The position numbers and the translations under genes are program-made. A stretch of 26,505 nucleotides of DNA, taken from NCBI GenBank assembly GCA_905235955.1, contig CAJONN010000002.1, forward strand, positions 1-26,505, written 5' to 3'. This document shows positions 1 through 8,374 of the stretch, one piece after another. This DNA is from an uncultured Marinilabiliaceae bacterium (GTDB lineage: Bacteria > Bacteroidota > Bacteroidia > Bacteroidales > Marinilabiliaceae). Within the stretch, counting starts at the first letter, position 1. The number at the start of each line of letters is the position of its first letter. The notes below the pieces were generated by a model. That model saw nothing but the letters and a program-made list of their open reading frames with translations, was not told where the DNA came from and made no database searches.

Positions 1-45
1 AGCGGCGCACATAGCCATCAGCACGGTGAGAAGTTTCTTTTTCAT
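1..45 (-). CDS. N-terminus of an exported protein, cut by the window edge
   Basis: The ATG at 45..43 is followed by MKKKLLTVLMAMCAA, after which the window ends. A lysine-rich start followed by a hydrophobic stretch is the beginning of a Sec signal peptide, and the final Cys-Ala-Ala could be near a signal-peptidase site or a lipoprotein cysteine. Nothing of the mature protein is visible, so no function can be given. An in-frame ATG 24 codons upstream (117..115) has no stop between, but it lies inside the leader hairpin and would bury the signal peptide, so the ATG at 45 is preferred. Confidence 0.6.
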   Translation of the reverse strand, partial: MKKKLLTVLMAMCAA

Positions 46-75
46 AATCCTTGTTTTGTAAAGTGTATTAATAAA

Positions 76-120
76 TAAAAAAGGCACGCCCAGCTCCTCA
101 ATCGAGAAGCCAGACATGCC
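76..120 (-). terminator. Leader hairpin with U-run (intrinsic terminator or attenuator)
   Basis: The arms 83-99 and 104-120 pair over all 17 positions on the minus-strand RNA, several as G-U wobbles, around a 4-nt loop. On the minus strand the stem is followed directly by six T and then an AT-rich run, the form of a Rho-independent terminator. It lies about 30 nt upstream of the ATG at 45, so it either ends an upstream minus-strand transcript or acts as an attenuator in the leader of the truncated gene. No intact minus-strand gene lies directly upstream. Confidence 0.6.
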
Positions 121-144
121 GTCGTTAGTCTATGTTAAATTTTG

Positions 145-176
145 TAAATCTACAGGGGGGGGAGAATTCCAAACAA
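145..176 (-). promoter_or_regulatory. Possible Bacteroides-type promoter with a C8 tract in the spacer
   Basis: On the minus strand TTG (176..174) and TTTG (173..170) precede TAGATTTA (152..145), one mismatch from TAnnTTTG. The spacer is 21 nt from the TTG or 17 nt from the TTTG and contains eight consecutive C (155-162 as G on the plus strand). A start near position 138 would place the hairpin at 83-120 in the 5' leader. The -7 box is imperfect, so this is a candidate only. Confidence 0.3.
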
Positions 177-298
177 GAGCCAAGAGCCTGAAACAAAGAC
201 TCTTGCCAATATCATTTGCGTTGATTCATTCATTTCCATCTGCCTATTCCCTTACCTGATGTTATTGTTTTATGCAACAAAATTAAGCAAATACCGAA

Positions 299-553
299 TC
301 AATAACAAATATTTGCAAATATTTGCAAATATTTGTTTACTTCAGCCCACGTAGATGCTGCGATTTCACGCAGTGAGTCGAATTTCATTATGACTGCATA
401 TAGCATTACAACGAGGTGCGACCATGTGTCGAATGACTTCACATAGCACTCTCCGCCATTTTCTCTGCTATATTTTTGGATAGAATCTCTATCGAGATAA
501 TTTATCAATTGTCCGAAGACCGGCTGTCCGAAAAAATGGTTACTTTTGCTCAT
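299..553 (-). pseudogene. IS4-family transposase N-terminal fragment (DUF4372 type)
   Basis: From the ATG at 553 the reading frame gives MSKSNHFFGQPVFGQLINYL, then a segment with RENGGE, VKSFDTWSHL and YAVIMKFDSLREIAAS. I recognise this as the N-terminal DUF4372 domain of IS4-type transposases common in Bacteroidales. The match fades after about 75 codons and the frame ends soon after at three copies of a 10-bp palindrome, so the catalytic DDE domain is missing. The frame stays open 19 codons further upstream, but homology begins at this methionine. A complete transposase of this type is several hundred residues, so this is a dead remnant. Confidence 0.8.
306..335. repeat. Three tandem copies of the palindrome CAAATATTTG
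   Basis: Three perfect, contiguous 10-bp units, each self-complementary, sit where the transposase homology ends. The array could reflect slippage at the deletion junction or a small protein-binding array. It is too short and has no spacers, so it is not CRISPR. Confidence 0.85.
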
Positions 554-663
554 TGTTACGATGATTTTTGGAGGTAAAAACAAGTAACAAAAAAGGCTGA
601 TTTCCCGCAAAGAAACCAGCCCATTTTTTTCTTTTATATCTGAAGTTTTAGCGGACAGTAATA
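336..663 (-). mobile_element. Truncated IS4-family insertion sequence, 5' end only
   Basis: The remnant holds the start of the transposase gene, a bidirectional hairpin upstream of it (595-621), and what appears to be the element's outer end near 640-663, where the minus strand reads ATTACTGTCCGCTAAAAC. I believe this resembles terminal repeats of IS4-like elements in this order, but no matching right end exists here to prove it. No target-site duplication can be shown. The other end and most of the transposase are gone. Confidence 0.5.
595..621. terminator. Bidirectional hairpin terminator inside the IS end
   Basis: The arms GGCTGATTTC (595-604) and GAAACCAGCC (612-621) pair with one A-C mismatch. 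The stem has a T-run on the plus side and an A-run on the minus side, so it can work in both directions. A terminator just inside an IS end usually shields the transposase from outside transcription, which fits this position. Confidence 0.55.
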
Positions 664-932
664 TTTTAAAATGAAAGAGTCGTGCAAAAAAAAATAATGA
701 AATATTACCATTGTTGATACATTATTATTTTATTTTTATTATCTTAGCACTCGTAAAAAATCAGAGTGTTATTCTTTTCGTGTCTAAAATAAAAGTAATA
801 ATTCTCTATATTTTTATCATCATTTATGATGAATGTGCATGAGTAAAGCCAATAAGAAAAATGTTTTGGCATCTATTTTAAGTGAAAATAAGATACTGAA
901 ATATTCATAGACAACTTAATAATTAGACAACA
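664..932. other. AT-rich intergenic region upstream of the yfiR-like gene
   Basis: No recognised gene or RNA. It starts with TTTTAAAATGAAAGAG (665-680), similar to a motif found at 1632 and 11654. A 23-codon open frame runs from ATG at 839 to TAG at 910 and ends 22 nt before the next gene; its product (MSKANKKNVLASILSENKIL then KYS) is unknown and it may be chance. The -7-like TATCTTAG at 740-747 lacks a well-placed -33 box, so the promoter of the next gene is not assigned. Confidence 0.4.
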
Positions 933-1445
933 ATGGATTCAATCAGAAAATTATTAATGACATTTGCACTAAGTGCAATATGCATTGCAGCAGATGCGCA
1001 ATTGGCTCAATTTGAGGCTATGTATATCTATAATTTTGCGAAAAATATAGGTTGGCCTACTGAAGACGCAACAAAAGATTTGACCATTACTGTGGTTGCC
1101 GACAACGAACTTGTAAAAGAACTTAGCAAACTTGCACAGACAAAGCAAGTAGGTGCACGCAAAGTAATAATCAAAGAATCGGCAACTGTAACTGGCATTC
1201 AGAAGAGCGATATAATCTTTGTTGGCGAATCGCGTAGTAATCAGATTCCCGGTTTGATAAACACACAAACCAACAACAAAAATCTTATAGTTTCTGGCAA
1301 AAACGGATTGTGTGCTCAGGGGGCTGGTATCTCATTTGTGCTTGCCGAAGGAAAACTTAAGTTTGAAATATCAAGCAAAAACATTACAAAAAAAGGACTT
1401 GCTATATCGCAAAAAATGTTGCAACTTGGCATATCCGTAGATTAG
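933..1445 (+). CDS. YfiR-family (DUF4154) periplasmic protein
   Basis: A 170-residue protein with a signal peptide (residues 1-23, ending ADAQ). The mature part has the YfiR/DUF4154 pattern: a YNFAKNIGWP segment near residues 33-42, a central Rossmann-like stretch with SDIIFVGES, and a C-terminal GISFVLAEGKLKFEIS segment followed by KKGLAISQKMLQLG. In Pseudomonas YfiR is a periplasmic repressor of a diguanylate cyclase. In Bacteroidota the family often sits beside sensor kinases or TonB receptors and its role is less clear. Here it stands alone, with its own terminator and an IS remnant upstream, so no partner can be inferred. Family assignment is confident; function is not. Confidence 0.85.
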   Translation: MDSIRKLLMTFALSAICIAADAQLAQFEAMYIYNFAKNIGWPTEDATKDLTITVVADNELVKELSKLAQTKQVGARKVIIKESATVTGIQKSDIIFVGESRSNQIPGLINTQTNNKNLIVSGKNGLCAQGAGISFVLAEGKLKFEISSKNITKKGLAISQKMLQLGISVD

Positions 1446-1467
1446 ATAACATGTATCCATAGAGAAT

Positions 1468-1499
1468 AGGTTGCTACAATGTTTGGCAACCTTTTTTTT
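1468..1499 (+). terminator. Intrinsic terminator of the yfiR-like gene
   Basis: A 7-bp stem AGGTTGC/GCAACCT (1468-1474 and 1486-1492) is followed by eight T (1492-1499), starting 23 nt after the stop codon. Confidence 0.8.
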
Positions 1500-1548
1500 G
1501 TGACAATTCTGATTTTAGTGCTCACAGTTCTTTAGTTATTCAAAATCA

Positions 1549-1687
1549 CTTCCAACAAATTAGTACTAAACTCGATTTTCCCCAAGCTCTCAACAATTAT
1601 TTCTATCGCCTTTGGCACCAAAACGTCAAGTTTTTAAATGAAAGAACCAGTGTAGCTAATGTAAGCATTTGCGAAACATAAGGTTAT
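1549..1687 (+). repeat. Dispersed intergenic repeat, copy R1 (upstream of valS)
   Basis: This copy has two blocks. Block 1 (1549-1619) shares CTTCCAACAA, AAACTCGATTTTC and TCGCCTTTGG with 26353-26405 in the same order and orientation. Block 2 shares TTTAAATGAAAGAAC (1633-1647) and a GCGAAAC...AGGTTAT segment (1667-1687) with 11655-11700; the GCGAAAC part also occurs inverted at 26290-26310. The stretch 1446-1790 contains no gene other than this repeat, a terminator and the valS promoter. Confidence 0.6.
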
Positions 1688-1699
1688 TTATTACCTTTG
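1668..1699 (+). promoter_or_regulatory. valS promoter, near-consensus Bacteroides type
   Basis: TTTG (1668-1671), a 20-nt spacer and TACCTTTG (1692-1699) match the Bacteroidota primary-sigma consensus exactly. Transcription should start near 1706, giving a leader of about 85 nt. The -33 box lies inside the dispersed repeat R1. Confidence 0.75.
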
Positions 1700-1790
1700 C
1701 AAGCACTTTTATTGTCAGATATTTTTTAATTAAAAAAAGAATTAGACGGCAACATCTCTTATATTTTGCCGCCCGACATAACAAAAAGAA

Positions 1791-4439
1791 ATGGAACTTG
1801 CAACTAAGTACACACCAGCCGAAATAGAAGAACGCTGGTATAAGTATTGGACAGATCAGAAGCTGTTCGCATCGAAACCCGACAATCGTCAGCCATACAC
1901 CATCGTCATCCCGCCGCCAAACGTTACTGGCGTGTTGCACATGGGGCACATGCTCAACAATACAATACAAGACATACTTGTGCGTCGTGCTCGTATGATA
2001 GGCAAAAATGCATGTTGGGTACCGGGTACCGACCATGCTTCGATTGCAACAGAAGCCAAAGTTGTAAACCGACTTGCACAACAAGGCATAAAGAAAACCG
2101 ACCTTAGTCGCGACGAGTTTCTCAAACATGCTTGGGATTGGACCAACGAACATGGCGGCATCATACTCAAGCAATTACGCAAACTTGGTGCATCGTGCGA
2201 CTGGGAGCGCACAGCCTTCACCATGGACGAAAGTCGTTCAGAAAGCGTAATAAAAGTATTTTGCGACCTCTACAACAAAGGCCTCATATATCGTGGCGTT
2301 CGCATGGTAAATTGGGACCCCAAAGCACTTACAGCTCTATCTGACGAAGAGGTAATATACAAAGAAGAACACAGCAAACTCTACTACCTCAAATATATGA
2401 TAGCCGATGCCGATGGTAACCCTGATAGCAGTGGCAAATATTGCATAGTAGCAACCACACGTCCTGAAACCATAATGGGCGATGTAGCTGTTTGCATCAA
2501 CCCCAACGATGAGAAAAACCAATGGCTCAGCGGCAAAAAAGTCATCGTGCCACTTGTCAACCGCGTCATTCCTATCATAGAAGATGAATATGTAGAAATA
2601 GGTTTCGGTACAGGATGTCTAAAGGTAACACCAGCTCACGACGTAGCCGACTATATGTTGGGCGAAAAATACAACTTGCCAATCATAGATATATTCAACG
2701 ATGACGCTACCATAAGCGAAGCTGCAGGACTCTATGTAGGGCAAGATCGATTCGATGTACGCAAGCAAATATCAATAGACCTCGAAGCTGCTGGCTTGCT
2801 CGAAAAAACTGAAGACTATGACAATAAAGTAGGTTGCTCAGAACGTACAGGAGTGCCCATTGAACCAAAACTTTCAATGCAATGGTTCCTCAAAATGGAA
2901 CAACTTGCAAAGCCTGCACTCGAAGCTGTAATGAACGACGACATAAAGTTCTATCCTGCAAAATACAAAAACACCTATCGTTATTGGATGGAAAACATCA
3001 AAGATTGGTGTATAAGTAGGCAACTTTGGTGGGGACATCGCATACCTGCCTACTACCTGCCACAAGGCGGATTTGTAGTAGCAGAAACAGCCGAAAAAGC
3101 ACTCGAACTTGCTAAGCAAAAAGATAGCAACATCACAGCTGCCGACTTGCGTCAGGATAGCGATTGCCTCGATACTTGGTTCTCGTCATGGTTGTGGCCA
3201 ATATCACTCTTCGACGGAATAAACAACCCCAATAACGACGAAATAAACTACTACTATCCTACAAGCGACCTCGTTACAGGTCCTGACATCATATTCTTCT
3301 GGGTAGCGCGTATGATAATGGCTGGATACCAATATCAGGGTAAAATGCCATTCAAAAACGTATATTTCACAGGTATTGTGCGCGACAAAATAGGTCGTAA
3401 GATGTCAAAGTCGCTTGGCAATTCACCAGATCCTCTCGAACTCATTGACAAATATGGTGCCGACGGCGTTCGTATGGGTATGATGCTTAGCGCACCTGCT
3501 GGCAATGACATCTTGTTTGACGACTCGCTCTGTGAACAAGGGCGCAACTTCAACAACAAAATATGGAATGCATTCCGCCTTGTCAAAGGGTGGGAGGTAA
3601 GCAACATAGAACAGCCCGAAGCATCAGCCATAGCCGTAAAATGGTTTGACGCACAACTACGCAAAACATCGGTTGAAGTAGCCGATCTTTTCAGCAAATA
3701 TCGCCTCAGCGAAGCACTTATGGCAGTGTACAAACTCTTCTGGGACGAATTCTCATCATGGTATTTGGAACTTATCAAACCAGCCTACCAAAAACCTATC
3801 GATAGCGCCACATTCAGTGCTACACTTGGTTTCTTTGATGAACTGCTCAAACTGCTTCACCCCTTCATGCCATTCATTACTGAAGAACTTTGGCAACACA
3901 TCTACGACCGAAAAGATGGCGAAAGCATTATGGTAGCACGCATAAGTGAAGCACATGTAAGCGAAGCCGACAATCAGCTTATTGCACAATTTGAAGCAAT
4001 AAAAGAGATAGTTGCTGGCGTTCGTTCTATTCGCAACCAGAAAAATATTGCGCCCAAAGAGGCACTCACTTTGCAAGTGATAGGCAACAACAGCCTCAGT
4101 GAGCTCAACTGCTGTATAAGCAAAATGGCAAACCTTGACAAAATAGAGGTAGTGCCAGCCAAAGACGACACAGCAGCTACATTCTTGGTAGGGACAACAA
4201 CCTATAGCGTGCCACTTGGCAACCTTATTGATACTGAAGCTGAAATAAAGAAGCAAGAGGCAGAACTCAAGCACCTCGAAGGGTTCCTAATCAGTGTACA
4301 GAAAAAGCTTTCGAACGAAAAATTCGTAGCCAATGCTCCAGCAGCCGTTGTTGATATGGAGAAGAAAAAACAATCAGATGCTGAAAGCAAAATAGCAGCT
4401 CTCAAAGAGAGTATTGAAAAGCTAAAAGGCAAAAACTAA
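1791..4439 (+). CDS. valS: Valyl-tRNA synthetase
   Basis: Class I aminoacyl-tRNA synthetase that attaches valine to tRNA-Val in the cytoplasm. The 882-residue length is normal. Visible landmarks are the HIGH-type motif HMGH at residues 50-53 in [14 protein letters not shown], the [14 protein letters not shown] segment after the editing domain, [13 protein letters not shown], and the KMSKS loop at 537-541. The tail from about residue 800 is the charged coiled-coil arm ([15 protein letters not shown] and onward) typical of ValRS, which separates it from IleRS and LeuRS. The ATG at 1791 fits the family N-terminus. It is a single-gene unit with a near-consensus promoter and a strong terminator. 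Confidence 0.98.
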   Translation: MELATKYTPAEIEERWYKYWTDQKLFASKPDNRQPYTIVIPPPNVTGVLHMGHMLNNTIQDILVRRARMIGKNACWVPGTDHASIATEAKVVNRLAQQGIKKTDLSRDEFLKHAWDWTNEHGGIILKQLRKLGASCDWERTAFTMDESRSESVIKVFCDLYNKGLIYRGVRMVNWDPKALTALSDEEVIYKEEHSKLYYLKYMIADADGNPDSSGKYCIVATTRPETIMGDVAVCINPNDEKNQWLSGKKVIVPLVNRVIPIIEDEYVEIGFGTGCLKVTPAHDVADYMLGEKYNLPIIDIFNDDATISEAAGLYVGQDRFDVRKQISIDLEAAGLLEKTEDYDNKVGCSERTGVPIEPKLSMQWFLKMEQLAKPALEAVMNDDIKFYPAKYKNTYRYWMENIKDWCISRQLWWGHRIPAYYLPQGGFVVAETAEKALELAKQKDSNITAADLRQDSDCLDTWFSSWLWPISLFDGINNPNNDEINYYYPTSDLVTGPDIIFFWVARMIMAGYQYQGKMPFKNVYFTGIVRDKIGRKMSKSLGNSPDPLELIDKYGADGVRMGMMLSAPAGNDILFDDSLCEQGRNFNNKIWNAFRLVKGWEVSNIEQPEASAIAVKWFDAQLRKTSVEVADLFSKYRLSEALMAVYKLFWDEFSSWYLELIKPAYQKPIDSATFSATLGFFDELLKLLHPFMPFITEELWQHIYDRKDGESIMVARISEAHVSEADNQLIAQFEAIKEIVAGVRSIRNQKNIAPKEALTLQVIGNNSLSELNCCISKMANLDKIEVVPAKDDTAATFLVGTTTYSVPLGNLIDTEAEIKKQEAELKHLEGFLISVQKKLSNEKFVANAPAAVVDMEKKKQSDAESKIAALKESIEKLKGKN

Positions 4440-4455
4440 AAGCTATATTAAAACT

Positions 4456-4503
4456 AAAAAGCGGTGAAGCTCATAGAAACTTATAGAGCTTCACCGCTTT
4501 TTT
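4456..4503 (+). terminator. Terminator of valS, bidirectional in form
   Basis: A perfect 13-bp stem AGCGGTGAAGCTC/GAGCTTCACCGCT (4460-4472 and 4486-4498) is flanked by A-runs and T-runs. It starts about 20 nt after the valS stop. Confidence 0.9.
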
Positions 4504-4546
4504 GTGCTTTGTATTATTCGAGGGGCGTTCAGATTTATATGGAAAT

Positions 4547-4583
4547 AAAAAAGCCATTCAATGTTTTTGCAACACTGAATGGC
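4547..4583 (-). terminator. Terminator of pckA
   Basis: On the minus strand GCCATTCAGTGTT pairs with AACATTGAATGGC (4583-4571 with 4565-4553; 13 bp with one G-U) and is followed by six T. It lies about 33 nt past the pckA stop. With the valS terminator it separates the two convergent genes. Confidence 0.9.
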
Positions 4584-4615
4584 TCAAATTTATTTTTTGA
4601 TTCTATCTCTTATTC

Positions 4616-6229
4616 TTAGAGTTTTGGACCTGCAGCAACGAGTGCTTTACCAGCTTCGTTGGTGGTGTACTTCTCAAAGTTCTTGATGAATCTGCCAGCA
4701 AGGTCTTTAGCCTTCTCTTCCCATTCTGAAGCCTTAGCATAAGTGTCGCGTGGGTCAAGAATGTTAGCGTTTACGTTTGGCAATGCAGTTGGAACTTCAA
4801 AGTCGAAGAATGGAATCTTCTTGGTTTGAGCCTTGAGGATAGAACCATCAAGGATAGCGTCGATGATACCGCGAGTATCAGGTATTGAGATACGTTTGCC
4901 AGTGCCGTTCCAACCAGTGTTGACGAGGTAAGCCTTAGCACCGCTCTTCTTCATCTTCTTTACAAGTTCTTCAGCATACTTAGTTGGGTGCAACTCGAGG
5001 AATGCCTGACCGAAGCAAGCTGAGAATGTAGGAGTAGGCTCAGTGATGCCACGCTCTGTACCAGCCAACTTAGCGGTGAAGCCAGAGAGGAAGTAGTATT
5101 GAGTCTGCTCTGGGGTAAGGATAGATACTGGAGGTAATACACCAAATGCATCAGCTGAGAGGAATATTACGTTCTTTGCAGCTGGACCAGCGCTCTTGCC
5201 TGCTACTTTCTTTACAATGTTGGTGATGTGGTCGATAGGATAAGATACGCGAGTGTTTTCAGTTACGCTCTTATCTGCGAAGTTGATTTTGCCACTCTTG
5301 TCAACTGTAACGTTCTCGAGGAGAGCATTGCGTTTGATAGCACCATAGATGTCAGGCTCGTTCTCCTTAGAGAGGTTGATAACCTTAGCGTAGCAACCAC
5401 CTTCGAGGTTGAATACGCCCTCATCGTCCCAACCATGTTCGTCGTCACCAATGAGAAGACGTTTTGGATCGGTTGAAAGAGTTGTTTTGCCAGTACCAGA
5501 GAGTCCGAAGAAGATAGCTGTGTTCTTGCCTTCTTTGTCGGTGTTGGCTGAGCAGTGCATTGAAGCGATGCCCTGAAGTGGGAGGTAGTAGTTCTGCATT
5601 GAGAACATACCTTTCTTCATTTCGCCACCATACCAAGTGTTGATGATAACTTGCTCACGAGTTGTTGTGTTGAATGCAACACAAGTTTCTGAGTTGAGGC
5701 CAAGTTCTTTATAGTTGTCAACTTTTGCTTTTGAAGCGTTGTAGATTACAAAGTTGGGTTCAAAGTTTGCAAGTTCTTCTTCAGTAGGCTGAATAAACAT
5801 GTTCTTTACAAAGTGAGCCTGCCATGCAACTTCTACTATGAAACGAACTGCCAAACGAGTAGCTTTATTGGCACCACAGAATGCATCAACTACATAGAGG
5901 TTTTTGTTAGAAAGTTCTTTTTTCGCAATCTCTTTTACTTTGCCCCAAACTTCTTCTGACATTGGGTGGTTGTCGTTTTTGTATGCATCTGATGTCCACC
6001 ATACTTTGTCATGGCTTTGAGCGTCATCAACGATGTATTTATCTTTTGGTGAACGACCTGTGAAGATGCCTGTCATTACGTTTACTGCTTTGAGCTCAGT
6101 TTCCTGACCTACTTCGTAGCCTTGCAAACCTGCTTTTGTTTCCTCTGCATACAGAGTTTCGTACGATGGATTGTGTGCAATCACTGTAGCTCCAGTGATG
6201 CCATACTTTTCCAAATTCAGTTGTGCCAT
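4616..6229 (-). CDS. pckA: Phosphoenolpyruvate carboxykinase (ATP)
   Basis: Interconverts oxaloacetate plus ATP with phosphoenolpyruvate, CO2 and ADP. In anaerobic Bacteroidota it commonly runs in the carboxylating direction toward succinate; that direction here is inference. The 537-residue product has the oxaloacetate-binding [11 protein letters not shown] near residues 57-67, the kinase P-loop GLSGTGKTT at 242-250, the metal-binding [14 protein letters not shown] at 261-274, and [10 protein letters not shown] toward the C-terminus. The P-loop form marks the ATP-dependent, not GTP-dependent, enzyme. The start at 6229 gives the expected N-terminus. It is a single gene with a recognisable promoter and terminator. 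Confidence 0.98.
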   Translation of the reverse strand: MAQLNLEKYGITGATVIAHNPSYETLYAEETKAGLQGYEVGQETELKAVNVMTGIFTGRSPKDKYIVDDAQSHDKVWWTSDAYKNDNHPMSEEVWGKVKEIAKKELSNKNLYVVDAFCGANKATRLAVRFIVEVAWQAHFVKNMFIQPTEEELANFEPNFVIYNASKAKVDNYKELGLNSETCVAFNTTTREQVIINTWYGGEMKKGMFSMQNYYLPLQGIASMHCSANTDKEGKNTAIFFGLSGTGKTTLSTDPKRLLIGDDEHGWDDEGVFNLEGGCYAKVINLSKENEPDIYGAIKRNALLENVTVDKSGKINFADKSVTENTRVSYPIDHITNIVKKVAGKSAGPAAKNVIFLSADAFGVLPPVSILTPEQTQYYFLSGFTAKLAGTERGITEPTPTFSACFGQAFLELHPTKYAEELVKKMKKSGAKAYLVNTGWNGTGKRISIPDTRGIIDAILDGSILKAQTKKIPFFDFEVPTALPNVNANILDPRDTYAKASEWEEKAKDLAGRFIKNFEKYTTNEAGKALVAAGPKL

Positions 6230-6302
6230 GTTTTGTGTTTCTATATTATTGTTAGTAATTTATTTTTACAATTTTTATTTCAATCTTTCTCATTTACGTT
6301 TA

Positions 6303-6335
6303 CAAAAATACAAAGTTTACATTAACATGTGCAAT
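6303..6335 (-). promoter_or_regulatory. Promoter of pckA
   Basis: On the minus strand ATTG (6335-6332) is followed after 21 nt by TATTTTTG (6310-6303), a perfect TAnnTTTG -7 box. The predicted start near 6296 gives a leader of about 67 nt. No operator-like dyad is obvious nearby. Confidence 0.6.
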
Positions 6336-6425
6336 AATTAAAGATTTTTTTCTGCAAATATTGTTTAATTATTGTTCTTGTGTAGCCTTAAGTTGACTTT
6401 TCATTTTTTTGCTTATAAAAATCAA

Positions 6426-6467
6426 AACAACTCCCAACGGCAAGTTTTTGTGCTGTTGGGAGTTGTT
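6426..6467 (-). terminator. Terminator of the TPR-barrel operon
   Basis: The arms 6426-6442 and 6451-6467 pair over 17 positions with one wobble around an 8-nt loop. On the minus strand the stem is followed by TTTTGATTTTTAT. It lies about 27 nt past the stop of the barrel gene. Confidence 0.85.
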
Positions 6468-6493
6468 GTGGTTATTGTTGTTTTTTTCTTTGT

Positions 6494-8350
6494 TCAGAAT
6501 TTGAATGTAATGCCTGCCAATGCGTTGAATTTGTGCGATGAATAGCCAAGCCAACGTCGGTAGTCTTGAGCTGCCATATTGTTGAAGTTGACGAAGGCTG
6601 TCCACTGGCTATTTATCCTATATTCGCCACCCAAATTGATGTCGAGGAGCATATCAAGTTTTTCTTTAGTGGCTGTTGTGTGATTGTAGCCGTAGCGTTT
6701 GCTCAAAGAGTTGATTCCTGCAGTAATTAGCAGTCGGTCAATAGGAAAGACGCGGATGTCGATGCCGGCTTCATATTTGGGTTTGTACCAAGCTTCTTCG
6801 AGGTAGTCGAGCTTCCAATTGTAGTAGCTGCCGTGTAGCAATATTTGTGTTTTTGATACTGGGGTGATGTTGAGTTCGGCGTTTATTTTGCCTACTTTGC
6901 CGTTTTCTGAAATAACTCCGAACATATTGGTGTAGTGCGCTTGTATGCCAGTTTTTTCAATAAAAAGTGAGTCGGCAATTTGGTAGCCTTTGTTGATGAA
7001 GAAGAGTTCATCGTCAAATGCAGCATAGTCGGCACTTATGTCGAATGCTACAACGTGTGCTATCTTGGCGCGCAGTCCGGCTGTTAGTCTGATAGGGTTT
7101 TGTGTGGTTTGCATTTTAGTGGGTTCGTAGGTGTTGTTTTCTGCTTTCCACACAAAGTTGCAAGCGTCTGACGATACCCAAGGATTTTCTTCGGCTAATT
7201 GTCTGAATGAGTTGGCTTTGTATCCGCCTGTCATGCCAAGGTAGAGTGTTACAGCGCCGTCAGATACGTTGAAGTCAGCGTAGATGTCGGGTTGCATATA
7301 GATGTTGTCTTTGTCGTCAAATTCGAGGATGAAGTTGAGACCAGCACGTAGTTGTACTATGTCGAAGTCGATGCCAAAGTTGGGGCGTATGCTTACATCG
7401 GTGTGGTGGCGACTTTCAAAGTTGTAGGCGTTTCCATCGTAGTCTGGTACGCTTATGAGGTTTGTGTTTGTGTTTACATCAAAGCTAATCAAATAGTTGG
7501 TTTTGAGTGGCTGACGGAGGTAGAAGTGCAGTTTTATGTCTTTCTGTTTCACGCCTGTGCGATTGCCAAATACTCCGAATGCGAAGGCTGTGTTCCAAGT
7601 GAATTTTTCGCGAGGATCGGCCATTCGGCGTCCATATTTCAGGTTGAGGTCGAATGTTGTTTGGCGTTGTTGTTTGTCGTTGTCGCGCAGGTCAGAGCCA
7701 AGTATTGAGTCGGTTAAATTGTCGTAGTCGGATAGTGTGTTTTGCAATGTTTGGTAGCCGTAGTAGAGTAGTGTGTCCTGCAATGTTTGGTAGCCGTAGT
7801 AGCGGTATGTGAAGTTGCGGAAGTAGGCGTTTGCATCGAGGGCTGTATTGTTCTTAAAGAATGTGGCAAAGTCGGCACCCAACCATGTGCGTGTCGATGG
7901 AGCTTTTACTTTTTTGTCGGTTTCGTGTAGTTTTACTTTGCCAAGCATTGAGTGGTGTCCAAGGTCTACGCTTAGGTGATATTTGTCGTTGGTGCCAATG
8001 TTGTATACCAATTGCCCATATATGTTGCCGTAGTTGCCAATGCCACCTTTTACCCATGTGTTGTATTGTGTCTCTTCTGGGCGGAAGGTCATGGTGGCTG
8101 CTTCCAAACTGTCAGGTGTGGTTTTTATTGATTGTACTTTGTTGAGTGTCTGGTAGTTGAATGTGGCTTTGTATTGTATGTTGTCATCTATTACGGGGTC
8201 AACTTGTAGTTTGTAGGGGTTTGAGAGGGTAGGGAGGTAATAGTTTATTACCTCAACATCTCTTTTTATGGTGTTGGTGAGGGTATCTTGTTGTGCCGAT
8301 GCTATGTTGACAATTGGCAGACCAATTATCAGATATATGATATTTTTCAT
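6494..8350 (-). CDS. Outer-membrane beta-barrel protein (TonB-receptor-like), downstream partner of the TPR protein
   Basis: A 618-residue exported protein: signal peptide of about 19 residues ending IASA-QQD, a short N-terminal segment without a recognisable TonB plug, then many alternating aromatic/polar strands (for example GNIYGQLVYNIG and YHLSVDLGHHSML) and a final strand GITFKF ending in Phe, the signature recognised by the BAM machinery. It resembles barrels labelled 'TonB-dependent receptor' in Bacteroidales, but without plug motifs transport is unproven. It begins 24 nt after the TPR gene and is probably co-transcribed, so an envelope complex of the two is a reasonable inference. It carries an internal 36-bp in-frame duplication at 7733-7802. 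Confidence 0.75.
   Translation of the reverse strand: MKNIIYLIIGLPIVNIASAQQDTLTNTIKRDVEVINYYLPTLSNPYKLQVDPVIDDNIQYKATFNYQTLNKVQSIKTTPDSLEAATMTFRPEETQYNTWVKGGIGNYGNIYGQLVYNIGTNDKYHLSVDLGHHSMLGKVKLHETDKKVKAPSTRTWLGADFATFFKNNTALDANAYFRNFTYRYYGYQTLQDTLLYYGYQTLQNTLSDYDNLTDSILGSDLRDNDKQQRQTTFDLNLKYGRRMADPREKFTWNTAFAFGVFGNRTGVKQKDIKLHFYLRQPLKTNYLISFDVNTNTNLISVPDYDGNAYNFESRHHTDVSIRPNFGIDFDIVQLRAGLNFILEFDDKDNIYMQPDIYADFNVSDGAVTLYLGMTGGYKANSFRQLAEENPWVSSDACNFVWKAENNTYEPTKMQTTQNPIRLTAGLRAKIAHVVAFDISADYAAFDDELFFINKGYQIADSLFIEKTGIQAHYTNMFGVISENGKVGKINAELNITPVSKTQILLHGSYYNWKLDYLEEAWYKPKYEAGIDIRVFPIDRLLITAGINSLSKRYGYNHTTATKEKLDMLLDINLGGEYRINSQWTAFVNFNNMAAQDYRRWLGYSSHKFNALAGITFKF
7733..7802. repeat. In-frame 36-bp tandem duplication in the barrel gene
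   Basis: Two copies (7733-7766 and 7769-7802) of a nearly identical segment lie 36 bp apart and encode YYGYQTLQDTL then YYGYQTLQNTL. The copies share a 24-bp identical core and differ at only a few bases. The period is a multiple of three, so the frame is kept. It is probably in an extracellular loop. Confidence 0.9.
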
Positions 8351-8374
8351 TTTTTTTTGTATGTTGTTATTGTG

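Noticed and set aside
83..120. Plus-strand terminator
   Set aside because: No T-run follows on the plus strand; the run is on the minus side only.
306..335. Tandem repeats as a CRISPR array
   Set aside because: Units are 10 bp, contiguous, palindromic and without spacers; no cas gene is in the window.
1656..4432. Long open frames on the minus strand opposite valS
   Set aside because: They lie antisense to a complete, motif-rich gene, have no family resemblance, and show Cys/Phe/Tyr-rich compositions typical of shadow frames.
6494..8350. SusC-type nutrient receptor
   Set aside because: It is far shorter than SusC, has no visible plug domain and no SusD-like gene beside it.
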